Below the pieces are notes generated by a model. That model made no database searches. It had not been told where the DNA came from and saw nothing but the letters and a program-made list of their open reading frames with translations. Of a stretch of DNA of 64,000 nucleotides, positions 43,726 to 51,782 are shown piece by piece (position 1 is the stretch's first letter; every line of letters begins with the position of its first letter). Location of the stretch: NCBI RefSeq assembly GCF_002211285.1, contig NZ_LOKX01000034.1, positions 186,001 to 250,000 of the forward strand. Reading direction: 5' to 3'. The position numbers were made by a program, and so were the translations under genes. The DNA comes from Rhizobium sp. R635 (GTDB taxonomy: Bacteria; Pseudomonadota; Alphaproteobacteria; Rhizobiales; Rhizobiaceae).

Positions 43726-44313
43726 ATGCGCCCTCGATTCCCGCGCCGATTCATCGGCTTCTGCAGGCTGCTTTCGGCCCTCGTCTTCACCTCTCTGATC
43801 GTTGCCGGGCCGGCCGCCGCCCAGGACAACAGCAAGTATACGATGCAGGAAATCGTCGATGCCGGCCACTCCTTCTTCGGCTCCGCCAGCGGCGGTCTGG
43901 CCAAGGTGGTCGAGAGCGCTTTCCAGAAATACGGCCTGCCGAACGGCTATATTCTCGGACAGGAAGGCGGCGGCGCCTTCATCGCCGGCCTTACCTATGG
44001 CGAAGGCCAGCTGAACACCAAGAATGCCGGCGAACATCCGCTCTACTGGCAGGGGCCTTCTCTCGGCATCGATTACGGCGGCCAGGGTTCGCGCGTGATG
44101 ATGCTGGTCTACGACCTGCCCTCCGTCAACGGCATCTACGCCCGGTTCGGCGGCGTCAGCGGCTCGGCCTATGTGATTGCCGGCTTCGGCATGACGCTGC
44201 TTAAAAACAACGACGTGCTCATCGTGCCGATCCGCACCGGCGTCGGCGCCCGCCTCGGCGTCAATGTCGGTTATCTCAAAATCACCAATGCGCCGACCTG
44301 GAACCCCTTCTGA
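43726..44313 (+). CDS. eipA: Envelope integrity protein EipA (DUF1134)
   Basis: The 195-residue periplasmic protein starts at ATG 43726 and has a long basic, then hydrophobic signal (residues 1-34, ending GPAAAQD). The DUF1134 body includes YTMQEIVDAGHSFFGSASGG, YGLPNGYILGQEGGGAFIAG, GLTYGEGQL and LGIDYGGQGSRVMMLVYDLP. In Brucella, EipA keeps the envelope intact and is essential with certain LPS states. The frame upstream to 43588 is not used. Confidence 0.9.
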   Translation: MRPRFPRRFIGFCRLLSALVFTSLIVAGPAAAQDNSKYTMQEIVDAGHSFFGSASGGLAKVVESAFQKYGLPNGYILGQEGGGAFIAGLTYGEGQLNTKNAGEHPLYWQGPSLGIDYGGQGSRVMMLVYDLPSVNGIYARFGGVSGSAYVIAGFGMTLLKNNDVLIVPIRTGVGARLGVNVGYLKITNAPTWNPF

Positions 44314-44426
44314 GGCGGCAAAACCGCAGGAATCGGCCGCCGCTCGCATCGGCGGCCTTGCCATGCATGCCAGGCCTGCTTAATCATCGCGGCTGACCCT
44401 TATCAACCTTAATCGATGGCCGCGCC

Positions 44427-45587
44427 GTGATCGAATATGCTCTCTTGTTCGGATTGGGCTTCCTGACCGCGGCCTTCCTCGTCTTTCTGGTCTCGCCCGC
44501 CGTCCATCGCCGTATCGTCTGGTACACCGAGAACCGGCTGAAGGCGACGATGCCGTTGAGCCCTCAGGAGGTGCGCGCCCAGAAAGATATGGTACGCGCG
44601 CTCTATGCCGCCGAGAATGCCCGCACTGCCCAGGACCTTCTGCGTGAGCGCGAGAAATCGCTGTCGCTCCAGTTGCGCCACGACGCACTTGCCGTCGATG
44701 CCGGCAGGCTTGCCGCCGAGATCGGCGAATTGCAGGCCCAGATCGGCGAGATGCATGTCGAGGCGGCCGAGCAGCGCTCGCATCTGCGCAAGGACGAGAA
44801 CTATATCAGCCAGCTGAAGACCAACCTGCATATCGCCGAGCAATCCGTCGCCAACAAGGAGAGCGAGCTGGCGACGATGCGCACGCGCCTGAGCAAGCTC
44901 AGCGAACAGGCAGACGGGCTGAGGATCGACCTTGCCGCACGCGAGACCGAGGCGGAAAGCTTGAAATTCCGCGCCAATGCGCTGCGCGACGAACGCGACA
45001 CGCTACGCCAGGACGTCACCCTGCTGCAGAAGCGCGCGAGGGATGCCGAGCAGAAACTGACGCAGCAGCAGCATATGGTGATCCGCCTGGAGGACAAGAC
45101 CGCACGCGAGAGCGCTTCCGCCGCGGAGAAGGAAACGCAGCTCGCCCGCCGCCAGCAGGAGATCGTCAAGTTGAAAGATCAGTTGAAGGCCGCCAATGCC
45201 GAGATCCGCAAGGTCAACCGGGTGCTGCGCGACGCCGGTCTTGCCAAGATGGCGGCGGAACTGCCGGCGGAATTGACGACCGAGGACGCAGGCGAAACCG
45301 CGCTCGACACCGCCGCCGTCACGGCTGAGATGGGCGAGGATGTCCGCATGCGCAGCGCCGCCCTTGCCGAGCGCCTGCAGAAGGCAAAGGCCGTGACCGG
45401 ACGCGACGGCGCGATCCGCGAGGAAATCGCCTCGATCGCCGCCAACATGGTGGCGCTGACCGCGCTCAACGAAGGCCCCTCCTCACCGATCCGCTCGCTG
45501 CTGCAGGATGCCGGCAACAACAACCCGAACGACCGCGTCAGCCTGGCCGACAGGGCGGCCGCCGTCATCGCCAATCCGGTGCGTTAA
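44427..45587 (+). CDS. Membrane-anchored long coiled-coil protein
   Basis: A 386-residue protein with a GTG start. Residues 3-23 form one TM helix. Residues about 55-285 are nearly unbroken coiled coil (QLRHDALAVDAGRLAAEIGE; LKDQLKAANAEIRKVNRVL). The C-terminal 90 residues are Ala-rich and include a conserved-looking IREEIASIAANMVALTALNE near 335-354. The heptad region faces the cytoplasm if the N-terminus is in the membrane as predicted. No named family is recognised. The setting beside eipA, chpT and ctrA hints at a polarity or division scaffold, but that is context only. Confidence 0.75.
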   Translation: MIEYALLFGLGFLTAAFLVFLVSPAVHRRIVWYTENRLKATMPLSPQEVRAQKDMVRALYAAENARTAQDLLREREKSLSLQLRHDALAVDAGRLAAEIGELQAQIGEMHVEAAEQRSHLRKDENYISQLKTNLHIAEQSVANKESELATMRTRLSKLSEQADGLRIDLAARETEAESLKFRANALRDERDTLRQDVTLLQKRARDAEQKLTQQQHMVIRLEDKTARESASAAEKETQLARRQQEIVKLKDQLKAANAEIRKVNRVLRDAGLAKMAAELPAELTTEDAGETALDTAAVTAEMGEDVRMRSAALAERLQKAKAVTGRDGAIREEIASIAANMVALTALNEGPSSPIRSLLQDAGNNNPNDRVSLADRAAAVIANPVR

Positions 45588-46408
45588 AGCCGCTCCATGG
45601 CGGAAGCCATGGAGAATAGCGCGATCCCCGTCGCCGTCGCCGCGTTGAGGCTGTCGAGCTCGGCTGATTGCGGGATGCGCGCGCTCTGAAAGCGCGCAAG
45701 CAGCGCCTCCGGCAGGCCCTCCCCCTCCGTGCCGACGACGAGCGCCATGCGCGCCGAGGCCGGAATGCCGCGGATATCGGTCTTGCCATGCGGCGAAAGC
45801 GTCCAGATGGCAAACCCCCTTTCGGCAAGCGCCAGAAGCACATCCAATGCCTTGCCGCCGCGCCGGTGCGGAACGCTCAGCACCGAACCGACCGAGACGC
45901 GCAATGCCTTGCGATACAGCGGGTCGCAGGAGGTTTCGTCGAGGAGCACCGCATCCGCCTGGAAGGCGGCCGCATTGCGGAACATCGAGCCGGCATTGTC
46001 ATGGTTGGAAATGCCGCAGCCTACCAGCACCAGCGCCCGTTCCGGCAGGGCGTCGAAAAGGGCCGCTTCGCCGCGGTCCTCCCGCCGGCCAAGCGCGAGA
46101 ACGCCGCGATGCAGATGAAAGCCGACGACACCGTCGAGCACGCCAGCCTCGGCGACATAGACCGGCACATCGGCCGGAAACCGTTCCAGGATGGGCTGCA
46201 CGCCATCGACGCGATTGCGCAGCAGCAGGATCTTCTCGGCCGAGAAGCCGCGGCCTGCCGCATGCGCCTCGGCGAGCATGCGCAGCACGACGGTGCCCTC
46301 GGCGATGAAGCGGTTCTCCCGCCCCGTCAGGTCGCGCTCTTTTATATCGCGAAATTCAGCGATGCGCGGATCGTCGGCGCTGTCGATGACGATCGGGTCG
46401 GCGGCCAT
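45584..46408 (-). CDS. TrmH/SpoU-family RNA 2'-O-methyltransferase
   Basis: A 274-residue SPOUT enzyme that methylates ribose in rRNA or tRNA. The N-terminal substrate domain (about 1-100) includes FIAEGTVVLRMLAEAH. The catalytic knot has motif 1 ISNHDNAGSMFRNAAAFQAD (near 136-155), motif 2 MALVVGTEGEGLPEALL (near 222-238) and motif 3 IPQSAELDSLNAATATGIAL (near 247-266). Start 46408 (ATG) is used. The longer frame to 46663 overlaps the next gene and is not coding. It converges with the coiled-coil gene by a 4-base overlap. Confidence 0.9.
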   Translation of the reverse strand: MAADPIVIDSADDPRIAEFRDIKERDLTGRENRFIAEGTVVLRMLAEAHAAGRGFSAEKILLLRNRVDGVQPILERFPADVPVYVAEAGVLDGVVGFHLHRGVLALGRREDRGEAALFDALPERALVLVGCGISNHDNAGSMFRNAAAFQADAVLLDETSCDPLYRKALRVSVGSVLSVPHRRGGKALDVLLALAERGFAIWTLSPHGKTDIRGIPASARMALVVGTEGEGLPEALLARFQSARIPQSAELDSLNAATATGIALFSMASAMERL

Positions 46409-46415
46409 GCCGGCC

Positions 46416-46796
46416 TCAATTCCCCGCGACGGTGACGTCGGCGACGGTGCGGCCGGTCCTGAGGTCGAAGACGAGCGCCTTCCTCTTGCCCTCGACCGTT
46501 TCTCCATAGAACAGGATCTGCCCTGCCGAAAACGAGGTGGACTGCACTTTGAAACCGAGCGGCAGGGACAGGATCGACGTAAGCGGCGCGTCCGAAGGCA
46601 CGCCGGAGGCGGTGCTGGCCGTCTCCTTCGATTCGCTGCGCGTCGCCTTGTAGACAACCGCACCGAAGACCGCCATAAGGCTCACGAACATGATGGCGCC
46701 GGAAACGATCTGCAGGCGGACCATCTTGCGCCGGACATTTTCCATCGCCGGATCAAGGGGCTTCTCTTCCTGGTCGTCTGGCTCGATTGCTGTCAT
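46416..46796 (-). CDS. Small single-TM protein (DUF6476-like)
   Basis: A 126-residue protein with an acidic N-terminus, one TM helix (about 28-50, IVSGAIMFVSLMAVFGAVVY) and a periplasmic beta-rich domain containing SLPLGFKVQSTSFSAGQILF and ALVFDLRTGRTVADVTV. It ends 7 bases upstream of the methyltransferase start on the same strand, so they are one operon. The function is unknown; the family name is from memory. Confidence 0.75.
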   Translation of the reverse strand: MTAIEPDDQEEKPLDPAMENVRRKMVRLQIVSGAIMFVSLMAVFGAVVYKATRSESKETASTASGVPSDAPLTSILSLPLGFKVQSTSFSAGQILFYGETVEGKRKALVFDLRTGRTVADVTVAGN

Positions 46797-46837
46797 CTGT
46801 GCATCCCGTTCTAAAAATACGTCGGAGAAGAAGCGTC

Positions 46838-47863
46838 TTGAGCGACCCCTTTAAACAAGCCGCCGGCATTAGAAAAGTCCTGACAGCCGATGAAACCGCC
46901 GAAGGCCGGCTCGACGCCTGGCTGACGGCGCAGCTCGGCGAGGAATTTTCCCGCAGCCGGATCAAGGCGCTGATCAAGGGCGGCCTGGTTTCCATGCGGG
47001 GCCAACCCGTCACCGATCCGCAGCGCAAGGTGCGCGCCGGCGACAGTTTCGAGATCACCCTGCCCGAGCCGGAAGACCCGACGCCGCGGGGCGAGGACAT
47101 TCCGCTCGATATCCTTCATGAAGATGACGACCTCATCGTCATATCGAAGCCCGCCGGCCTCGTCGTCCATCCCGGAGCGGGCAACTGGACGGGCACGCTG
47201 GTCAATGCGCTGATCCACCATTGCGGCAACACGCTTTCCGGGATCGGCGGCGTGCGCCGCCCCGGCATCGTCCACCGCCTCGACAAAGATACGACCGGCG
47301 TCATGGTCGTCGCCAAGAACGACATCGCCCACCGGCATCTCTCGCTTCAATTTGCCGATCACGGCCGCACCATGCCGCTGGAGCGGGCCTACCAGGCCGT
47401 CGTCTGGGGCCGCCCGCGCGCACTGTCGGGCACGATCGACGCACCGCTCGGCCGCGCCACCGGCGACCGCACCCGCCGCGCCGTCAAGCGCCCCGACAGC
47501 CAGGACGCCGATCATGCGATCACGCATTACCAGGTGATCGAGCGCTTCCAGGAGAACCCGGACGCGACCGCCCTCGCCTCATTGGTCGAGTGTCACCTCG
47601 AAACCGGCCGGACCCATCAGATCCGTGTGCACATGGCCCATATCGGCCACCCGCTGCTCGGCGATACGGTGTACGGGGCGGGCTTCAAGACCAAGGCCAA
47701 TGGCCTGCCCGAAGAGATCCGCAAGGTCGTCAGGGGTTTCGACCGTCAGGCGCTGCATGCCTTCATGCTGCAGTTCGAACACCCCCGCACCGGCGACGTC
47801 ATGCATTTCGAGGTGCCGCTGCCGGATGATATGGTCGAACTGGTCGCGGCGCTGCGCGGATAA
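46838..47863 (+). CDS. rluD: Ribosomal large-subunit pseudouridine synthase RluD-like
   Basis: A 341-residue enzyme that converts specific 23S rRNA uridines to pseudouridine. The N-terminal S4 domain (about 15-75) contains SRSRIKALIKGGLVSMRGQ. The catalytic motif RPGIVHRLDKDTTGVMVV carries the aspartate near residue 139. A later motif is GRTHQIRVHMAHIGHPLLG. The start is TTG 46838, with GGAGAAG upstream. An ATG at 46787 would overlap the divergent gene, so TTG is preferred. Confidence 0.92.
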   Translation: MSDPFKQAAGIRKVLTADETAEGRLDAWLTAQLGEEFSRSRIKALIKGGLVSMRGQPVTDPQRKVRAGDSFEITLPEPEDPTPRGEDIPLDILHEDDDLIVISKPAGLVVHPGAGNWTGTLVNALIHHCGNTLSGIGGVRRPGIVHRLDKDTTGVMVVAKNDIAHRHLSLQFADHGRTMPLERAYQAVVWGRPRALSGTIDAPLGRATGDRTRRAVKRPDSQDADHAITHYQVIERFQENPDATALASLVECHLETGRTHQIRVHMAHIGHPLLGDTVYGAGFKTKANGLPEEIRKVVRGFDRQALHAFMLQFEHPRTGDVMHFEVPLPDDMVELVAALRG

Positions 47864-47914
47864 AAGGACGTTTTCCCAACGGCGGACGAGCGCTCACAGC
47901 TGCGTGAGCGCCAC

Positions 47915-47943
47915 CTTGAACCGCCGTTTTGCCATACTTATCT
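47915..47943 (+). promoter_or_regulatory. RpoH-type heat-shock promoter upstream of rpoH
   Basis: CTTGAA (47915-47920), a 16-base spacer and CTTATCT (47937-47943) fit the rhizobial RpoH consensus (CTTGAA-N16/17-CYTATNT). Transcription would start near 47950, giving a leader of about 100 bases. The pattern suggests autoregulation or co-control by a second RpoH. Confidence 0.6.
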
Positions 47944-48052
47944 TTATATGGACTTAGTGCGGGCTTGGAGAAAGCCGCACGTCCCGGTTTGCCTTTCTTG
48001 ACGCGAGGGCGCGTTTCATCGGGAACCGGAATTCACATTAGGAGGGTGCACT

Positions 48053-48961
48053 ATGGCCCGAAATAACTTGCCGTCCATTACCGCTGGCGAAGCCGGTCTC
48101 AATCGTTACCTCGACGAAATCCGCAAATTTCCGATGCTCGAGCCGCAGCAGGAATATATGCTTGCGAAGCGCTACGCCGAGCATGGCGACCGCGATGCCG
48201 CCCACAAGCTCGTCACCAGCCATCTCCGCCTCGTCGCGAAGATCGCGATGGGTTATCGCGGCTACGGCCTGCCGATCGGCGAAGTCGTCTCCGAGGGCAA
48301 TGTCGGCCTGATGCAGGCCGTCAAGAAGTTCGATGCCGAGCGTGGCTTCCGCCTCGCCACCTACGCCATGTGGTGGATCAAGGCCTCGATCCAGGAATAT
48401 ATCCTGCGGTCATGGTCGCTGGTGAAGATGGGCACGACTGCCAACCAGAAGCGCCTGTTCTTCAACCTGCGCCGGCTGAAAGGCCGCATTCAGGCGATCG
48501 ACGACGGCGACCTGAAGCCCGAGCACGTCTCGGAAATCGCCACCAAGCTGAACGTCTCGGAGGAGGAGGTCATCTCGATGAACCGCCGCCTCTCCGGCGA
48601 CGCCTCGCTGAACGCGCCGATCAAGGCGGCCGAAGGCGACAGCGGCCAGTGGCAGGATTGGCTTGTCGACGACCATGACAGCCAGGAAGACGTGCTGATC
48701 GAACAGGATGAGCTCGACACCCGCCGGCGTATGCTGGCGAAAGCGATGAGCGTGCTGAACGAACGTGAACGCCGCATCTTCGAGGCTCGCCGCCTCGCGG
48801 AAGATCCGGTAACGCTGGAAGATCTTTCGGCCGAATTCGACATCAGCCGCGAACGAGTCCGCCAGATCGAGGTCCGCGCCTTCGAAAAAGTCCAGGACGC
48901 CGTCCGCAAGGAAGCCCTGGAACGCGCCAAGGCCGTCCGTGTGGTGGAAGCTACCGCCTGA
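48053..48961 (+). CDS. rpoH: RNA polymerase sigma-32 factor RpoH
   Basis: The heat-shock sigma factor, 302 residues. Region 2 contains LVTSHLRLVAKIAMGYRGYG, GNVGLMQAVKKFDAERGFRL and TYAMWWIKASIQEYILRSWS. The RpoH box NQKRLFFNLRRLKGRI (near 130-145) separates it from RpoD. Region 4 shows LSAEFDISRERVRQIEVRAF. AGGAGGG just before ATG 48053 is a strong ribosome site. Rhizobia usually have two RpoH genes. Sequence alone suggests this is the main RpoH1-type, with moderate certainty. Confidence 0.96.
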   Translation: MARNNLPSITAGEAGLNRYLDEIRKFPMLEPQQEYMLAKRYAEHGDRDAAHKLVTSHLRLVAKIAMGYRGYGLPIGEVVSEGNVGLMQAVKKFDAERGFRLATYAMWWIKASIQEYILRSWSLVKMGTTANQKRLFFNLRRLKGRIQAIDDGDLKPEHVSEIATKLNVSEEEVISMNRRLSGDASLNAPIKAAEGDSGQWQDWLVDDHDSQEDVLIEQDELDTRRRMLAKAMSVLNERERRIFEARRLAEDPVTLEDLSAEFDISRERVRQIEVRAFEKVQDAVRKEALERAKAVRVVEATA

Positions 48962-48981
48962 TCGACTGAACTTGAGAATTG

Positions 48982-49020
48982 AAAACGCCACCTTCCGGAT
49001 GCGGGAGGTGGCGTTTTTGT
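48982..49020 (+). terminator. Terminator after rpoH
   Basis: AAAACGCCACCT (48982-48993) pairs with AGGTGGCGTTTT (49006-49017), ending in TTTTTG. Confidence 0.85.
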
Positions 49021-49070
49021 TTTGTGGCGGGCGATGCCGGCAGGAAGGACGGTGAAGGGCGTGCCGTGCA

Positions 49071-49160
49071 GCCCCCTCATCCGACCCTGCGGGCCACCGC
49101 CCGGGGTCGAGCCGCGGGGCTCGACCCGTCCTTCGGACCCCCGCTGGGGAGAAGAGGGAG
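49071..49160. repeat. Rhizobial-type GC-rich intergenic repeat
   Basis: The block starts GCCCCCTCATCCG and ends GGGGAGAAGAGGGA, both frequent at the edges of rhizobial intergenic repeats. Inside is a perfect palindrome GGGTCGAGCC-GCGG-GGCTCGACCC (49104-49127). It sits between rpoH and a convergent gene and is not coding. Confidence 0.6.
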
Positions 49161-49217
49161 CAAGCGGTTAAGTTCGCCTCGACAACAAATGTCTCAAGAA
49201 AAACGAGGCATCCGCCA

Positions 49218-51722
49218 TCACTGGCTCGTCGAAACATCCCCTAACGCCGTCCACTCCTTGATCGCCGTATTGAAGGCCTCCGTTCCGGAGTCGCCCTTCT
49301 CCATCGTCAGCAGCGCGCGGCGGCCGTTGCGGTAGGTGATCGGGATATCGATCCAGCTGCGGGTCGACATGAGCTCGAGGTTGGCCTTGCGCGCGTCGGG
49401 ATAATCGTTGAGCGCGATCATGTGGAAATCGTCGGTGATCTTCGCCGGCACCGCGATCAGGGCGTCGCCGCGATCCTGCTCCGTGCGCTTCATCGAAATG
49501 CGCTGGACGCTTTCGATGCTGCCGCCTTCAAAATTCGGCGGGACGGAGAAGACGATCTCGACGAGATGGCTTGCCGGCAGCGACGGATCGGAATTGCGCT
49601 TGAAGGTGACGAGAGCCGAGAGATTGCGCTCGGGAACGGTGACGTTGCCCTGCACAGTCGCCTCCTGGCGACCGTCCTGGCCGGCCTCGTGCTGCACGCT
49701 CCAGACGACCGATCCTTCGATTGCCGTCGGCGAACTCTGGCCGATGCGCTCCTCATAGAGGAACATCTTTTGCGAGGAACCGACGGGTGCCGTCTGCTGC
49801 GGCGATGCAGCCGGGCCGTTCGGCGTCAATGTTTCGGCGGGTGCAGCATCGCCTTGGGCGCTCGCCGGAGGCGTATCGGCTGCGGCGACGTTCTGTTCGG
49901 CGACCGACTTCCCTTCCGCCGTCGGCGTTCCCGGCACGCTTGCCGGCCCGCTGTCGACCTCGGTGCCGTCGGTCAGCAGCCGCTGGGTAAATTTGGAATT
50001 GGCCGCCGATCCGTCATTGTTCAGCGACGCCACCTGCTGGTTCTGCTGCGCCGGCGCCGCGGGAGTATTCTGAGCTTCAGGAGCGGGTGTCGGCTGAGCC
50101 GGCGCCGCTGCACCCTGCTGCGGGGGCGTCGAGGATTCCGGTGCCACCGTCGCTTCGTTCCGCGTTGCCTGCGACGGCGCGGAGCTGACGAGCCCGTCGA
50201 CCATCGCGACCAGCGCTTCCCTGTTCATCCAGCCGGCATAGGCCCCGCCGCCGATCAAGATGAGCGCGAAGATGAGCGTGATCACCGTGCCGATGCCGAA
50301 GCGGCGGCGTTTCGGTTCCATGCGGAAGCTCTTGCCCTGCAGCTTGGAGGCGACGAGCTGATCGATATCCATTCCCGAATTGGCATCATCGTCGTCAGCA
50401 GCGACCGGGCCGCCGCGATCATAGCCGCGCAGCGCCTTCGCCTCGCGCCATTGCTCGTTCGGCGCGCCGGTGGCCGGCGCGGGCTTTCCGTCGTGCACTT
50501 CCGCGAAGATATCGACATCGTCGAAATGCGAGGCAACCGGCGTCTTCTTCTCGGTGCCCGCCTCGATCGGCGGCAGGTCGTCGAAGGCGGCCTTCTCCCA
50601 GGAGAAAGCTTCCTTGGCGGCCGGCATGACGGCGGCGGGCGCTATTTTTTCAAGGCTCGATATCACGTCTTCGAAGGCGCGCGCCGAAGCATCGGCTGTG
50701 ACCGGCGCCGTTTCCGAATATTGCCGGAGCTCCTCTTCGGCCCATTCGGTCTCCGCATCCTTGGGCGCCGGAGCCGGCGTCTCGGCGGCAGGCTCGGTCC
50801 AGACGGGATCGAAATGTCCCGCAGCGTCCGCCTGCAGCGGCTCCTCGCGGCTATGCTCGACAAACTCCTGCGGACGATCGAAATCGGCGACAGGCTCCAC
50901 CAGCCGGTGGGCCGCATGGTCGAGGCCGCCCGTCACCGGCTGGAAGGACTCGATCGGCTCGTAAGCCGCCTCGGCCCGAGGCTCGTCGCTTTCGACAGCG
51001 ACCGGTTCGGCCGCGATCTCCTCGGCTTCCTCGGGATGCTGCTCGTCACGATGGTATTCGCCGGCCTCCTCGTAGGAATGCTCGACGAGCGGCTCCCGGC
51101 GGTCATCTTCGCCCGGCACGTCCTCGGCCACGGCATGATGCGCCTCGGCCGCATGCCATTCCTCGGCCGGCGCCTCCTCCTCATGCGAGGGATGCCAGTA
51201 TGTTTCGGCGGCAGCAGGCTCCTCTGCCTCCAGAGCAACCTGCGTCTCGGCGGAAGCGGATGCCTCCTCGTAAAGGGGCTCGCCGGCCGGAGCTTCTTCC
51301 TCGGGCTCCTGCGGCGCTACGGCTTCCTCGTGATCCGGCTCCTCAACGGCCTCGGCGGCCTGCGGTTCCGCAGAGGCTTCGTAAACCGGTTCTCCGGCAG
51401 CGGCCTCCGGCGCGGGCGCCGCTTCGGCTTCGTCGTGAACCGCTTGTTCTTCCGCTTCTTCCGAAGGTTCCGGCTCGGCGACGGCGGCAACCGGCTCGTC
51501 GAGCGGCAGCGCCTCGGCGTGTTCGCCTTCCACTTCGCGGATAGCGGCCTCGAGCTTTTCGAGCTGGCGTTGCAGCATGGCTTCCGGCGGGCGCGGCTTC
51601 ATGTTCTCGAGCTGCCGCTGCACTGCGCCGCGAGCACGTTCGTAGACCTTCACCCGCATCTCGGGGGTATTTTCAGACAGGCCGTCGACGGCCCGCCGAA
51701 TAACTGCAATAAAATCCGCCAT
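49218..51722 (-). CDS. Large acidic single-TM protein with low-complexity Glu/Ala region (unknown function)
   Basis: An 834-residue protein in four parts. Residues 1-70 are a compact helical domain (MADFIAVIRRAVDGLSENTP; VYERARGAVQRQLENM). Residues about 70-440 are very rich in Glu, Ala, Pro and His, with repeats such as EEPDHEEAVAPQEPEEEAPA. A TM helix is at about 474-498 (FGIGTVITLIFALILIGG). Residues about 500-690 are Ala/Pro/Gln-rich, and residues about 690-834 form a beta-rich domain (RIGQSSPTAIEGSVVWSVQH; LVEIVFSVPPNFEGGSIESV). The acid half faces the cytoplasm and the beta domain the periplasm. No known family is recognised. It follows purA on the same strand after 60 bases. Confidence 0.85.
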   Translation of the reverse strand: MADFIAVIRRAVDGLSENTPEMRVKVYERARGAVQRQLENMKPRPPEAMLQRQLEKLEAAIREVEGEHAEALPLDEPVAAVAEPEPSEEAEEQAVHDEAEAAPAPEAAAGEPVYEASAEPQAAEAVEEPDHEEAVAPQEPEEEAPAGEPLYEEASASAETQVALEAEEPAAAETYWHPSHEEEAPAEEWHAAEAHHAVAEDVPGEDDRREPLVEHSYEEAGEYHRDEQHPEEAEEIAAEPVAVESDEPRAEAAYEPIESFQPVTGGLDHAAHRLVEPVADFDRPQEFVEHSREEPLQADAAGHFDPVWTEPAAETPAPAPKDAETEWAEEELRQYSETAPVTADASARAFEDVISSLEKIAPAAVMPAAKEAFSWEKAAFDDLPPIEAGTEKKTPVASHFDDVDIFAEVHDGKPAPATGAPNEQWREAKALRGYDRGGPVAADDDDANSGMDIDQLVASKLQGKSFRMEPKRRRFGIGTVITLIFALILIGGGAYAGWMNREALVAMVDGLVSSAPSQATRNEATVAPESSTPPQQGAAAPAQPTPAPEAQNTPAAPAQQNQQVASLNNDGSAANSKFTQRLLTDGTEVDSGPASVPGTPTAEGKSVAEQNVAAADTPPASAQGDAAPAETLTPNGPAASPQQTAPVGSSQKMFLYEERIGQSSPTAIEGSVVWSVQHEAGQDGRQEATVQGNVTVPERNLSALVTFKRNSDPSLPASHLVEIVFSVPPNFEGGSIESVQRISMKRTEQDRGDALIAVPAKITDDFHMIALNDYPDARKANLELMSTRSWIDIPITYRNGRRALLTMEKGDSGTEAFNTAIKEWTALGDVSTSQ

Positions 51723-51782
51723 CAGTACTTTCTCAAGAAGTTCGGCACTCTCCCGAACTATCCCCTACAGTGACCCGTGAGC

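Noticed and set aside
44320..44365. GC-rich hairpin after eipA as a terminator
   Set aside because: GGCCGCCG/CGGCGGCC can pair but there is no T-run, so a terminator call is not supported.
49422..51773. 783-codon plus-strand frame opposite the acidic 834-residue protein
   Set aside because: It is a mirror of the Glu/Ala-rich gene, giving Arg/Gly/Leu-rich sequence with no domain; the minus-strand protein has a TM helix and ordered end domains.
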